Below, one piece after another: positions 9,440-18,985 of a DNA stretch of 28,309 nt. This DNA comes from Scleroderma bovista (Eukaryota > Basidiomycota > Agaricomycetes > Boletales > Sclerodermataceae). The DNA lies in contig JAYMGJ010000667.1 in NCBI GenBank assembly GCA_037178675.1, forward strand, positions 1-28,309, given 5' to 3'. The notes beneath the pieces are model-generated. The model worked only from the letters and a program-made list of their open reading frames with translations. It did no database searches and was not told the DNA's origin. The translations under genes were made by a program, and so were the position numbers. The number at the start of each line of letters is the position of its first letter. Positions within the stretch are counted from its first letter, which is position 1.

Positions 9440-9960
9440 TGGATGATGTGGTGGACAATGAGTAGCTTGAACCAGAGATATTCCTTACAATCCTGTCACT
9501 GGAATATGGCAACTGATGACTATTGTGTTATTGTGTCCTCAGTCAGATGCCCTGGTGAATGAGACTTGGCTGCCTTCCACAAAGCTGGAAGATGGATCAC
9601 TGTACATACATTACAGTACCAATTATACCTACGAGCAGCCCAATTATAGATTTGAATCTGCTATTATTCCATGTCTGGTGTGATCTGATGCCTGCTGGGA
9701 AGTGTCTGGGAGGTGTCTGGGGTGTACCTGGCTTCTGTCTGATGGGAGCTGTGAGCAGACAGAAGAGGCTGGGAAGAACCTGAGATATGTGTCTGGGGTG
9801 TATCTGGCCACTGTCTGATGTGGGCTGAACTGTCTGTGTCCAGACAGATGCCAGACAATAATGCCAGACCCAGAAAGGAACATGCCTGATTTCAGACATG
9901 GGTCTGTGACACCTGACATGTCTGACACATCTGACATGTTCTGTCCCAGACACTTCAGAC
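9440..9960. repeat. TGTCTG/CAGACA-rich degenerate repeat
   Basis: Two related units of 76 bp start at 9714 and 9790 (both opening TGTCTGGGGTGTA). From about 9832 to 9965 the complementary word CAGACA dominates, mixed with CTGACATGTCTGACA-type palindromes. The region abuts the first recognisable gag sequence of copy C at about 9962 and probably replaced its 5' LTR. Bases 9440-9690 show nothing recognisable. No gene is supported. Confidence 0.6.
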
Positions 9961-9961
9961 A

Positions 9962-11234
9962 CATGTCGAATTGCTGATGGGGCAAATCAACCTCCAAGCC
10001 CATATCATGGCCCTTGTGGCTGCACAGCCTCAGCCTGCACCACCGCCGTGCAAGAAGGTGGTCACGGATCCCAGGAGTTATGATGGCTCCCTGCAGAAGT
10101 TCCATGAGTGGTGGTCGAAGATCAAGGTCTGGCTCCAGATCTCTATGGAGGGAGCAATGGATGCACAGGTCACTGTGGCAGTCCTCTCTTGGCTCACTGG
10201 CCCAAAGGCTGGTCCATGGGCTCAGGTCCGTCTGGACAGCTGCATGGCAGCAGCACAAGCCCTCGCCAACGCCCCACCTGTACCAGCAGGCCAGCCCCTG
10301 CATCCACCAGTGTGGCCTGCTTGGGATGACTTTGCTGAGGAAGTAGAAAGGTTCTTCCTTCCTGGCAACAATGCCGAGTTGGCACAAGCCCAACTTCTCC
10401 GCCTTCAGCAAGGCCCTAGGCAGTGAATCAATGACTTCTTGGTGCAGTTTGAGGTGCTCAAGAATCAGAGTGGGTGTGTAGACCAGTACACCCATGATCT
10501 TCTCGAACGTGCACTCCAGAGGAAACTCTTGGAGCAGGTATATCTTCAGAACATGGATCAGGACACTTATGCCTGACTCGTGGTATCTGCTTGGGAGATG
10601 GGGAGAGCATAGGAGCTCTTTCTCATTAACACCCAGAGTCAAGGTATGGCCCAGTACTATCAGGGCCAAAATTACTATTCATCTTCAGCCACATCTGAGA
10701 GTGGCACTCCTATGAACATAGGTGCCATTGAGACAAACCAGCAAAGGGGTAAAGGGCATGCTACAATTGCCAGTTATTTGGCCACATTGCACGTGAGTGC
10801 ACAAAGCCATGCCACCCTCATTGTGGGCAACAACTGTTGAAATTCCTACTCGATCACTACCATTCTTTGGTACTTACTGATAGTTTCCTTATTGGTGCAA
10901 CGAGCATCCTTACATAAGCACAGACTATTTTCATCTATTCGAGGATTCCTTTCACCTCAGTGTTCCAAGATGAATCACTGAGGTAAGATACTGTTACACA
11001 CTCTTTTATTTAGTACTAACCTACCTACTAAGTTGCCTCTGAGCTAGGTTAGTTATATCTAGTGTTCCAAGATGAATCACTGAGTTGCCTCTGAGCTAGT
11101 TCCCTGCACGAGCCATCTAACAAAAACAACAAGCACGGGCAGTGCAAGCCCAGCTGGAGGATGACCAGCTAAATGCAGTAAGAGGAATGATGTTTGCAGA
11201 AATGCAGGCATTTTTCAGAGATTTAAAAGATTAA
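9962..11234 (+). pseudogene. gag: Gypsy Gag, copy C, interrupted by a solo LTR
   Basis: Structural capsid protein of the A/C family. The frame from about 9962 carries a Retrotrans_gag-type domain (YDGSLQKFHEWWSKIKVWLQ, later WDDFAEEVERFFLPG and AELAQAQLLRLQQG). It has in-frame stops at 10424-10426 (TGA), 10574-10576 (TGA) and 10607-10609 (TAG). A frameshift near 10745-10757 precedes a perfect CCHC zinc knuckle, CYNCQLFGHIAREC (10759-10800), followed by PCHPHCGQQ. The Copia-type LTR follows, and gag resumes as QARAVQAQLEDDQLNAVRGMM, ending at TAA 11232-11234. The resumed frame is what a 293-nt insertion predicts. The 5' start is not preserved. Confidence 0.85.
10835..11122 (+). repeat. Copia-type solo LTR in gag of copy C
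   Basis: It starts TGTTGAAAT and ends TCTAACA, both typical of Copia LTRs. Left flank ACAAC (10830-10834) and right flank AAAAC (11123-11127) agree at 4 of 5 bases, an eroded target duplication; an alternative is a perfect ACAAC at 11126-11130 with a less canonical LTR end. Inside, a 24-bp segment is duplicated (10959-10982 and 11061-11084) and a 16-bp segment recurs at 11032-11047 and 11084-11099. It is unrelated in sequence to the Copia LTR at 5396-5597. Confidence 0.7.
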
Positions 11235-11260
11235 AGAGTGAGGACACAGCAGTATGTATT

Positions 11261-11860
11261 TTGGACTACAGACTGTCTTGTGCTACCACTCCTGTTGTAC
11301 AGGAGATATTTAAATACCGCATTGCTTTGTTATGTACTAAAATTTGTAAAACCCTCAAAAAAGTGTCTTCCATAGTTTCTCCTGTTTCTGTTTCTCCTTC
11401 TTGCTACTCAGTCTTGTCTGTTGATAGTATGGACTATGACTCGGACTATTCTGTGCCTTCTAAGGGGGTCCCTGCAAAGGGCTCGGTGCTGGAAGTAAAA
11501 TTGAGCATGCTTAGTTCCCAATCAAATAAAAATATTATTTCTTCTTCTTTGGCATCTAAGGAACTGGAAAGTCCTGCTGGCAACTTGGAAGTTTTCATGA
11601 ACTTACAAAGGTCCTTCACAATGGAACGTGAAGTGACGGCACTGGTCTGCATCCACAGACCTCTTAATACTATTAAAGTAGACACCTTGCTAGACAGTGG
11701 CACTACTGGATGCTTTGTTGACAAGAGCTGGGCTCTTGATCAATGCTTGCAATTATCTAAGCTGGTAAAATCTGTCCCTGTGCTTAACGTAGATGGCACT
11801 AGGAATCAGGAGGGCAATATCATGCATTATGTATTGCTCACAGTTGGTATTGGGAAACAC
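11261..11860 (+). pseudogene. Gypsy protease, copy C, N-terminal part
   Basis: A frame after gag ends in a retropepsin-type aspartic protease: the catalytic motif LLDSGTTGCFVDKSW is intact around 11690-11735. It matures Gag-Pol in active elements. The sequence before it (11261-11600) has no recognisable domain. The frame is cut at 11860 by element B within VGIGKH and resumes at 19745 with TEKLWCAVTCLGK. No start codon is obvious; in this family protease would normally be made as part of a Gag-Pol polyprotein. Confidence 0.8.
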
Positions 11861-12503
11861 TGTTATGACCATGCCCAACTCCAGGTCTTATCCGGTCACT
11901 CCGGTCGCATCGCAGCTCTACAGCTCAACTCTGGTCGCTCAACACTTACTCCGGTCACGCTCGCGCAGATATGCCTCCGTTAAGTACGACCCTTGGACTA
12001 TCCTCTGTTCGCTCGTTACCACACCTCGCCGTTTACCCTGCCTTGACGTGAGTTCTCCGTGAACTCGATATATCCCATGCCTTGTGTTATTTTCACCGGA
12101 CCTGATTTATTTTACCCGGACCTGACTTTATTTTCATCGGACCTGACTAGTACTTTCTCCGGTTGTCCCTTGTCCGTCTTTTAGGCTGTTTACTTGTCAC
12201 TGTATATACTCGACCCTAGTTCTTACTTAGTATAAGTACTCTGTAGTTTATCCTGTACTCCTCAGTCTGAAATCAACCATAGTCATCTACTCTTGTTCTT
12301 GTCCATCTCTGTCTTCATCTCCGTCTCCTCCTCTTGACCAGAACCTACGCAAGGGATCAACGCTCGTTGTCCTTAGTCGTTGAATCCAAGCGGTCACCAA
12401 CTCCGGCCGGACTAATCCCTTGTCCAGCCCTCTGCCCTCTTCCTTCGTCCGCTTCTGTCCAGACTTGACCGGACCTCCTACCGGAGTAGACCCGGACTTG
12501 ACA
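11861..12503 (+). repeat. 5' LTR of element B (643 bp)
   Basis: It starts TGTTATGACC and ends GGACTTGACA. U3 carries three tandem units of about 20 bp (TTATTTT..CCGGACCTGA type) at about 12087-12147. Two TATA-like boxes follow: TATATACTC near 12202 and TATAAG at 12231. The decamer AGTCTGAAAT at 12264-12273 lies 33 nt after the second TATA box and matches the primer binding site in reverse complement. CCGG occurs about eleven times by eye. Confidence 0.95.
12231..12273 (+). promoter_or_regulatory. Core promoter and proposed start site of element B
   Basis: TATAAG at 12231 is 33 nt upstream of AGTCTGAAAT (12264-12273). The same spacing occurs in element D (TATATAAAG at 24277, decamer at 24310) and in the solo LTR (TATAAG at 23003, decamer at 23036). 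Transcription starting at or just before the decamer would place it at the RNA 5' end, where it can pair with the primer binding site. The start site itself is inferred. Confidence 0.65.
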
Positions 12504-12515
12504 GTATTTCAGACT
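12504..12515 (+). other. Primer binding site, self-priming type
   Basis: Right after the LTR, GT is followed by ATTTCAGACT (12506-12515), the exact reverse complement of the LTR decamer at 12264-12273. This is the arrangement of the Tf1/sushi group, where the 5' end of the element RNA, rather than a tRNA, folds back to prime minus-strand synthesis. Element D has the identical decamer at 24534-24543. Confidence 0.72.
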
Positions 12516-12572
12516 CACACTTGTGTGGGTTCACTGTTCCATACCCCGTACGCAAACTAGCTTCTATTTCTT

Positions 12573-14039
12573 ATGACTATGACTACGCGCTCTCGTGCTC
12601 GTACCGCTGCAGCACTTGCTGAAGAAGCAGGTGCAGTAGACGACCTTCACCTCTCTGCTGCTCATCAAGCCCTGTCTAACCGCAGGCAACCTCTGGCTTC
12701 AGTTAGCCAATTCCGGAGCTTTACAGCTCGAAACCCTACAGCGCCTTTGACTCCGCGTCGAGATGCTGCGTCTCAGAGCCTTCGTGGTTCTGCAGACTTA
12801 GGTCACCACGAATCCGTTTCTGGTGATCGATTCCCTTACCATCGCGACCCCACTCCAGAACGTCGCGACCCCACTCCAGAACGTTGCGAACCTGCCCGAC
12901 ACCAGTGGTTTGGCCCTCAGGACGGACCCGGAGGTGATCCGGACGACCCCGGAGATGGCGACAACGATGATGACGATGACGATGACTTCGTCAACGCCAT
13001 GGACAAGCTAGACCCTGGTCTAGCTGTTTTCCAAAACCTAGCAGTCGCCGTCAATCGCCTCTCCCACTCCTCCCACCGGACCAACGACTCCTCTTCCTCC
13101 CGTGCCAAAGTCCGCAAACCGGACACCTTTGATGGTACGGATCCCAAAAAGCTCAGGACCTTCTTGGTCCAGTGTGAGCTCTGCTTCCAGGATCGCGCCA
13201 AAGTGTTCCGCCTAGATAGGGCTAAGGTAACGTTCGCCCAGTCCTATCTCAAAGGTATGATGTTGGAGTGGTTTAAACCGGACCTCCTCCACTCCAGTGA
13301 TCCGGCTGACCGTCCACTCTGGATGGACAGTTGGGTTCACTTCGTCGCTGAGCTCCAGAGCACCTTTGGACCTCACGACCCCATCGCTGATGCAGAGCAT
13401 CAATTAGAGCACCTCCGGATGAAGGATGCTCACCGCGTTACGCGGTACATAGTAGACTTCAACCGACTTGCCTCCCAGGTCCAGGGCTACGGAGATGGCG
13501 TGCTCCGCCGCCTATTCTACTCCGGTCTCCCAGATCGCCTCAAGGACGAGATAGCTCGAGTTGGGAAGCCCCTGACTCTACATGGGCTTAGGGCCCTTTG
13601 TCAAGAGATCGACGCACGCTATTGGGAGCGCAAAGACGAGATCTCTCGTACGACAAAGACCCAGTCCACCTCATCCCCAACCAAGCCCTCCAACTCCGGA
13701 GGCAACTCATCTAACTCCGGTCAGGAGAAATCCAAGACTGGAAACTCCCCCAGCCCCGCCAACTCTGGCTTGTCCAAGATGACCAGCAACCAGTCCTCCT
13801 CCGGTTCCAGACCGGACCTAACCAACAAGCTTGGTAAGGACGGGAAGCTAACCGCAGACGAGCGCAAAAGGCGTCTGGACAACAACCTCTGCATGTTCTG
13901 CGGAGGTACTGGTCATTTCGCGGACAACTGTCCAAAAAAGACCAAAAAGGCCAAGGCTCGCGCTGCAGCCATCGCTGCAGAGTCCGGTAAGACGGACTCT
14001 ACTAACTCGGGTGCCAACTCCAAGTCAAAAAAAGAGTAA
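12573..14039 (+). CDS. gag: Gag of element B (488 aa)
   Basis: Capsid/nucleocapsid protein of the retrotransposon particle, intact. ATG 12573 is the first in the frame after the primer binding site and matches the start in element D (24607). Residues 1-110 are polar, with a duplicated DPTPER segment; about 120-145 is a strongly acidic run (GDNDDDDDDD). A Retrotrans_gag-type domain spans roughly 180-345 (FDGTDPKKLRTFLVQCELCF, later FNRLASQVQGYGDG). A Ser/Thr/Asn-rich linker follows, then a CCHC zinc knuckle, CMFCGGTGHFADNC, at 440-453 that would bind RNA. The frame stops at TAA 14037-14039 immediately after an A7 run (14027-14033). Pol lies in the -1 frame, so Gag-Pol would need frameshifting here. 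Confidence 0.93.
   Translation: MTMTTRSRARTAAALAEEAGAVDDLHLSAAHQALSNRRQPLASVSQFRSFTARNPTAPLTPRRDAASQSLRGSADLGHHESVSGDRFPYHRDPTPERRDPTPERCEPARHQWFGPQDGPGGDPDDPGDGDNDDDDDDDFVNAMDKLDPGLAVFQNLAVAVNRLSHSSHRTNDSSSSRAKVRKPDTFDGTDPKKLRTFLVQCELCFQDRAKVFRLDRAKVTFAQSYLKGMMLEWFKPDLLHSSDPADRPLWMDSWVHFVAELQSTFGPHDPIADAEHQLEHLRMKDAHRVTRYIVDFNRLASQVQGYGDGVLRRLFYSGLPDRLKDEIARVGKPLTLHGLRALCQEIDARYWERKDEISRTTKTQSTSSPTKPSNSGGNSSNSGQEKSKTGNSPSPANSGLSKMTSNQSSSGSRPDLTNKLGKDGKLTADERKRRLDNNLCMFCGGTGHFADNCPKKTKKAKARAAAIAAESGKTDSTNSGANSKSKKE
14026..14039 (+). promoter_or_regulatory. Candidate -1 ribosomal frameshift site
   Basis: Gag codons TCA AAA AAA GAG TAA overlap an A7 run, which fits the X XXY YYZ slippery pattern as A AAA AAA. 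A slip of -1 there gives S-K-K-R-V-S-S-S and enters pol directly, exactly the residues that element D encodes without slipping because it has A8. No stem-loop or pseudoknot downstream was verified. A one-base deletion in B is the alternative. Confidence 0.55.
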
Positions 14040-17000
14040 GCAGCTCCCGGACCTCCGCACAACCAGCGAGCTGCGTTGACTCCGGAAGTGCACCCAAGGA
14101 GGCTCGCCTCAACGTGTCCACTCTTTATGATCCTAATTCCCTTATGCCACATGTTATCCTCTTACCATTTGACTTACCTAAAACCCGCGCTCTTGTGGAC
14201 TCCAGGTCCACGCATTGCTTTGTAGATATACAATTCGCGCACAAAAACAATATTACCACCTACTCCGTTCCTCCGATTACACTCCGGCTCTTTGACAGTA
14301 CATCAAACTTTGTAATCACTCAAGCTGTCGATTTATCAGTGAAATTCCCCGCATCCGGTGATGTCACCCCTATGACTTTTTACCTCGCTCCATTAGATTC
14401 TGAATGCTCGATTGTCCTTGGACATAACTGGCTCACCCACTACAATCCGTTGATTGACTGGGTACTGAGCAGTTTAACTTTCCGGACCCTTGCACCAAGT
14501 TTGCTAGCGCCCCCATCAACTCCCTCTCCGGTTCAGTCCAGTAACCCTGTCTCTGGCCTCTCCGGCCAATCTGACCCCGGCCTCACGCCATCTGTCGACA
14601 CTCCGGTTTGCACCCCTCCGCACATCTCCCTGATTAACGCAGCCGCATTCGTGCGTGCGTGCAAATTAGAGGGATCTACCAAATACCAACTTCAGCTGCG
14701 TCCCTCTGACTCAGCAAAGGCTCGTTCTTCCTCCGCCTCTACTCCGCCGGACTTGGACATAGTTCCTCCGGAGTATCGCGATTATGCGGACGTGTTCAGT
14801 AAGGCAAAGGCCTCTGAACTTCCCCCGCATCGCGAGTACAATCTGAAGATCGACCTCGAAGAAGGTACCTCTCCACCTTTGGAAACTCTCTACTCACTGT
14901 CTCCGGTTGAGCTCTCTGCTCTCCGGACTTTCATCGACGAGAATCTTAATACAGGTTTTATCCGTCCTACCGCCTCCTCCCACGCTGCTCTGGTCCTCTT
15001 CATAAAGAAGAAGGATGGCTCACTTCGCCTCTGTGTTGACTTCCGAGGCCTTAACAAAATTACCAAAAAGGATCGCTATCCACTCCCTCTTATCTCTGAC
15101 CTTTTGGACTCTCCCAGCCGTGCCAAAATCTATTCCAAGATCGACCTCCGGCATGCCTACCATCTCGTCCAGATTGCTCTGGGCGATGAATGGAAGGCCG
15201 CCTTCCGCACACGCTATGGGTCTTACGAGTGGTTAGTAATGCCCTTTGGCCTCACTAACGCCCCTGCAGCATTCCAGCGCTTTGTCAACACGATCTTTGC
15301 TGACATGCTGGATATCTGCGTTGTCGTATACCTCGACGACATCCTCATCTACTCCAAGGATATGGAGTCCCACCAGCAGCACGTCCAGGAAGTTCTCCGC
15401 CAACTCCGGTTACATGGCCTCTTCGCCAAACCGGAGAAATGTGAGTTCCACTCGGACTCGGTAGAGTACCTTGGCTATCGCCTCTCTCCGGACGGTTTGA
15501 CTATGTCTCCGGACAAGATCCAAACCATCTCTGACTGGCCTGAACCTTGAAAGGTAAAGGACATCCAGTCCTTCCTGGGCTTTGCCAATTTCTACCGCCG
15601 GTTCATATTCAACTACTCCAACATCATGGTCCCTCTTACCCGGCTCACCCGGAAAGACGCCCCTTGGAACTTCTCCAACGACTGTCGACGCTCCTTCAAT
15701 GCGCTGAAGCATGCCTTACCACTGCGCCTATCCTCACCCACTTCATTCCGGATACCCCTATCATCATGGAAACCGACGCCTCCGACTACGCCGTCGCTGG
15801 CATCTTGTCCATTACCTGCGCCGACGGAGAAATCCGTCCGGTCGTGTACTACTCCCGGACCTTGACTGCTCCGGAGTTGAACTACGACACCCACGATAAG
15901 GAGTTGCTGGCTATCTTCGAAGCATTCCGGAACTGGCGCCATTACCTCGAAGGCTCCGCCTCCCCTATAGACGTCGTCACGGACCACAAAAACCTCGAGT
16001 ACTTCTCCACCTCAAAAGTACTGTCCTGCCGGCAAGCCTGGTGGTCTGAATTTCTCTCTCAATTTAATCTTGTCATTCGTTTCCGCCCCGGAAAACTTGG
16101 TGCCAAGCCGGACGCTCTCACTAGACGATGGTACGTCTACCCCAAAGAGGGGGATAGTGGCTACGCCCGGGTTAATCCCCAAAATCTTAGGCCGGTGTTC
16201 ACTCAAGAACAGCTCTCTAACTCTCTTCGCGCTACTTATTTAGAGTTTCCGGTCCTCCGTGCAGTCGCAATCATGGACGTGGAAACACTCCATAGCGACA
16301 TCCTCTCCGCACTACCCTCTGATCCCATTGCCCAGGCCCACCTCACAGATCCACCGGACTCTTGCTGGTCCACAGACGAGGCTGGATTCCTTCGACTAGA
16401 CGGTTACATATACGTACCGGACTTGGATGATCTCCGTCTCCGGGTGCTCCGGTACCGACACAATCACCCACTCGCTGGTCACTTTGGGCAAAACCAGACC
16501 CTAGAGCTAATCCGGCGTGAGTATACTTGGCCCGGTCTCCGGACCTTCGTCAAGGATTACGTCCGGTCATGTACCTCTTGCGCACGAGCTAAGACACTGT
16601 GCCACAGACTCTACGGGCTGCTGAAACAGCTCCCCGTACCAGAGAAACCTTGGAACTCCATCTCAATGGATTTCATCGAGCAACTCCCTTCATCCACCAG
16701 CTTCACAGCCATCCTGGTCGTAGTAGACCAGCTTTCTAAACAAGCCATCTTCATCCCTACTCATGACACCATCACTAGCCCGGAGCTCGCAAAACTCTTC
16801 TTGCTCCACGTATTCTCCAAGCACGGTGTTCCTGCCCATGTCACGTCGGATCGCGGTACAGAGTTTGTCTCTCACTTCTTCCGGTCACTTGAAAAGGCCC
16901 TCGACATGCGCCTCCACTTCACCTCCGGTTACCACCCAGAGGGTGATGGCCAGACAGAGCGGTCTAACCAGATGCTGGAACAGTACCTCCGGATCTACTG

Positions 17001-17748
17001 CAACTACCAGCAGGACAACTGGGCGGACTTACTCCCATTGGTGGAGTTTACATACAACAACGCACCTAGTGCTACCACCGGAGTCTCTCCATTCTTCGCT
17101 AACAAGGGCTACCACCCTAACATCTCTGTCTACCCAGAACGCGACATGACCTCTGCCAGGGCTCGTGACTACGCAGTCAACCTTGAGTCACTGCACCAAT
17201 ACCTTCAAGAAGAAATGGCCCACGCGCAACTTCGCTACCAGGGTCTGGCTGATGCCAAACGTACTCCGGCACCGGACTTCAAAGTAGGCGATCAAGTATA
17301 CGTGAAAGCCAAGTACTTCCAGTCTACTCGACCATCCAAAAAGCTATCGGAAAAGAATCTTGGGCCCTACACTATCATAGCACAAGTAGGCTCTCTCTCT
17401 TTTACGCTACGTCTTCCAGATTCCATGCGCGCCGTTCATCCCATCTTCCACGTCTCCCAACTCGAACCGGCCACACCCAACACCATACCGGACCAGATAC
17501 AACCTCCTCTGCCACCAGTCGAAGTAGATGGTGAACTGGAGTTCGAGATCTCTGAGATCCTCGACTCCAAGGTTGATCGTCGATGCAGATCGTGCAAGCT
17601 ATTGTACCTGGTGCATTGGTCCGGTTACGAAGGAACTGACGAAGAAACGTCATGGCTTCTCGCCACTGAACTTGGTAACGCTATGGAACTCTTAGAAGAT
17701 TACCATGTCCGGTACCCGGACAAACCTGGACCACTTGCGTCCATGTAG
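14036..17748 (+). pseudogene. pol: Pol of element B (protease-RT-RNase H-integrase-chromodomain)
   Basis: The frame entered at 14036 runs to a TGA at 15548-15550; element D has CGA there. It continues past this to about 15717, where one base is missing relative to D, and the next frame runs to TAG 17746-17748. Protease reads DSRSTHCFVD (14198-14227), with Arg in place of the catalytic-loop Gly that D keeps. RT is normal, with YLDD at 15329-15340. RNase H has [12 protein letters not shown] near 15768 and VTDHKNLEYF. Integrase has the HHCC domain around 16460-16600, then D in SMDFIEQL (near 16670), D in TSDRGTEF (near 16848) and E in GQTERSN (near 16958). A GPY/F module lies near 17362 and a C-terminal chromodomain at about 17540-17735 (YLVHWSGYEG). 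Order and length are typical of fungal chromoviruses. It is defective through three separate lesions. Confidence 0.93.
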
Positions 17749-17934
17749 TATTACTCTCGCCTTCGTTTCCCTTATCTGTTTCCCCTATCTGTTTCACTCT
17801 GTAATATCACTCACTCCCAAGTCAAAGCCACTTCTCTTATAAACAAAAGTAAAACTAATTTACATTTCTATTTACAAAGACCCGGACCGGACCAATCACT
17901 CCGGCACACCGCTGTCAGGATTCTCCTGCTCCTC
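17749..17934. terminator. Convergent 3' region between pol and the antisense gene
   Basis: 186 bp separate the pol stop from the stop of the minus-strand gene. The middle (about 17815-17880) is AT-rich, with TTATAAACAAAAG and TTTACATTTCTATTTAC, a likely shared 3'-processing region. No canonical AATAAA was found, and fungi often lack one. Confidence 0.35.
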
Positions 17935-18935
17935 TTAGAGCCCCTGTACCTCCTGTTCGACCTCCTCCGGGTCAACCTCCGCCTCACTATCCTCCGACTC
18001 CTCATCTTCATCCCAAGGCGCCGTGAAGAAACAGCACTCCTCGAGAAAGGTCTCGAGGCCAGAGCTCAGGCGGTCGTTGGACCGCGACATGGATCATGTG
18101 GAGTCCGTGATCCGGGCCATCTGCCCGGTCATCGCCTCCACCACGGCTGTCAGCTTGTCCATCCACTCCAGGAAGACCCCGGAGTTGAGTCTGGACTTGG
18201 AGCCGGATGGACCCGCCACCTCCACTATCTCGTTGTCGTCGATGACGGTCTTCGCCATCTTCTTCTTCTTCCGTTTCTCACCGCCTTGCGGTGACGTCGC
18301 CGTGCCCTGCTCTTTTGCCTTGCCTTTTCCCTTGTCTACTACCGGACCTGGTCCCCCCACCTCCGGCCACTCACACTTCTCCTTTAATCCGGCGCACTTC
18401 ATGCACGCCCTCTGCTTGGGTTTCTCCGGGTCTCGCTCACACACTGCGCGGTGCTTCGCGCAACGCACGCATCTGCGTAACGGTTAGTAACGAAGATGAA
18501 AGAAAGAATTGAAGTTGCTTACCGGACCTCTCCAACCGGACCTGCCTCCAGCTCCTCCCTTGCTTGTTTCCTTGACGCTTCCTGCGCCAGCGCCCTCTGC
18601 CTCGCTGCAACCTCTGCAGCCCTCCGCTGCACCTCCGCCCTGTCCTTCTCCACCTGCTCTCTCACTTTCTGCTCCGCCTCCGCCTTGGCACGCTCTGCCT
18701 CCTCGCAAGCCCTTGCCTCTGCCTCTTCGCGCGCTCGCCTCTCTGCCTCCTCCCTACGTTGCCTCTCCTCCCTCTTCACTTGCTTGCAACGACGGCGCTC
18801 CTTCGCTTTGGCATCGAGAACGTCGGATTCGTCCTCACTACCAGACTGTAATTCCGGTGTCGAGGCCTTCGTCCAATCCCTGGACTCAGTGGCAACGGGG
18901 GCAACGGGGCTGGTGGACTTAGCAGTGGCCGACAT
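17935..18935 (-). CDS. Antisense Zn(II)2Cys6 coiled-coil protein of element B
   Basis: A two-exon gene opposite to gag-pol, between pol and the 3' LTR. Exon 1 is 18935-18523 and exon 2 is 18472-17935, with a 50-nt intron (GTAAGC..ACGCAG, CTAAC branch site). The joined frame is 316 codons with a TGA at codon 264 (18094-18096); stopping there leaves 263 residues. Residues 41-130 form a charged Ala/Glu/Arg coiled coil. Residues 139-171 fit C-x2-C-x6-C-x11-C-x2-C-x6-C exactly, the binuclear zinc cluster of fungal transcription factors (CVRCAKHRAVC and CMKCAGLKEKC), and the splice joins the codon just before it. A basic run KRKKKK at 204-209 could be a nuclear signal. Beyond the TGA the frame encodes an acidic tail (WDEDEESEDSEAE). 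A TATAAAG box lies about 50 nt upstream. DNA binding and regulation of the element or host are inferred. The alternative is a captured host gene with no role in the element. Confidence 0.8.
18473..18522 (-). other. Intron of the antisense zinc-cluster gene
   Basis: 50 nt on the minus strand, starting GTAAGC and ending ACGCAG, with TACTAAC near the 3' end as branch site. Splicing keeps the frame (413 + 538 coding nt) and brings the first cluster cysteine directly after the coiled coil. Because it is antisense to the retroelement RNA, it is not removed when the genomic transcript is made, so it survives transposition. Confidence 0.8.
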
Positions 18936-18985
18936 GTTAGGATCACGGAAAGAAAACTGGGGGTAACAAGCAAAACCGGTCTGAT

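Noticed and set aside
9690..9960. CRISPR-like spacing of short repeats
   Set aside because: Repeats are degenerate, unequally spaced and partly inverted; there are no spacers, and the context is eukaryotic.
9644..10669. 341-codon open frame on the minus strand
   Set aside because: It is antisense to gag of copy C and to the TGTCTG repeat, has repeat-derived composition (DTPQT, HIRQ runs) and shows no domain; the plus strand carries the recognisable gag domain.
15547..15714. Apparent N-terminus of the long frame ending at 17748
   Set aside because: The first roughly 56 codons of that frame are out of phase; the true pol frame here is the one entering from 14036, and the phase changes only at the missing base near 15717.
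18496..18966. Plus-strand frame of 156 codons opposite the coiled coil
   Set aside because: It is a Ser/Ala/Cys-rich reverse image of the charged Glu/Arg/Ala coiled-coil gene; the splice signals and zinc cluster support the minus strand.
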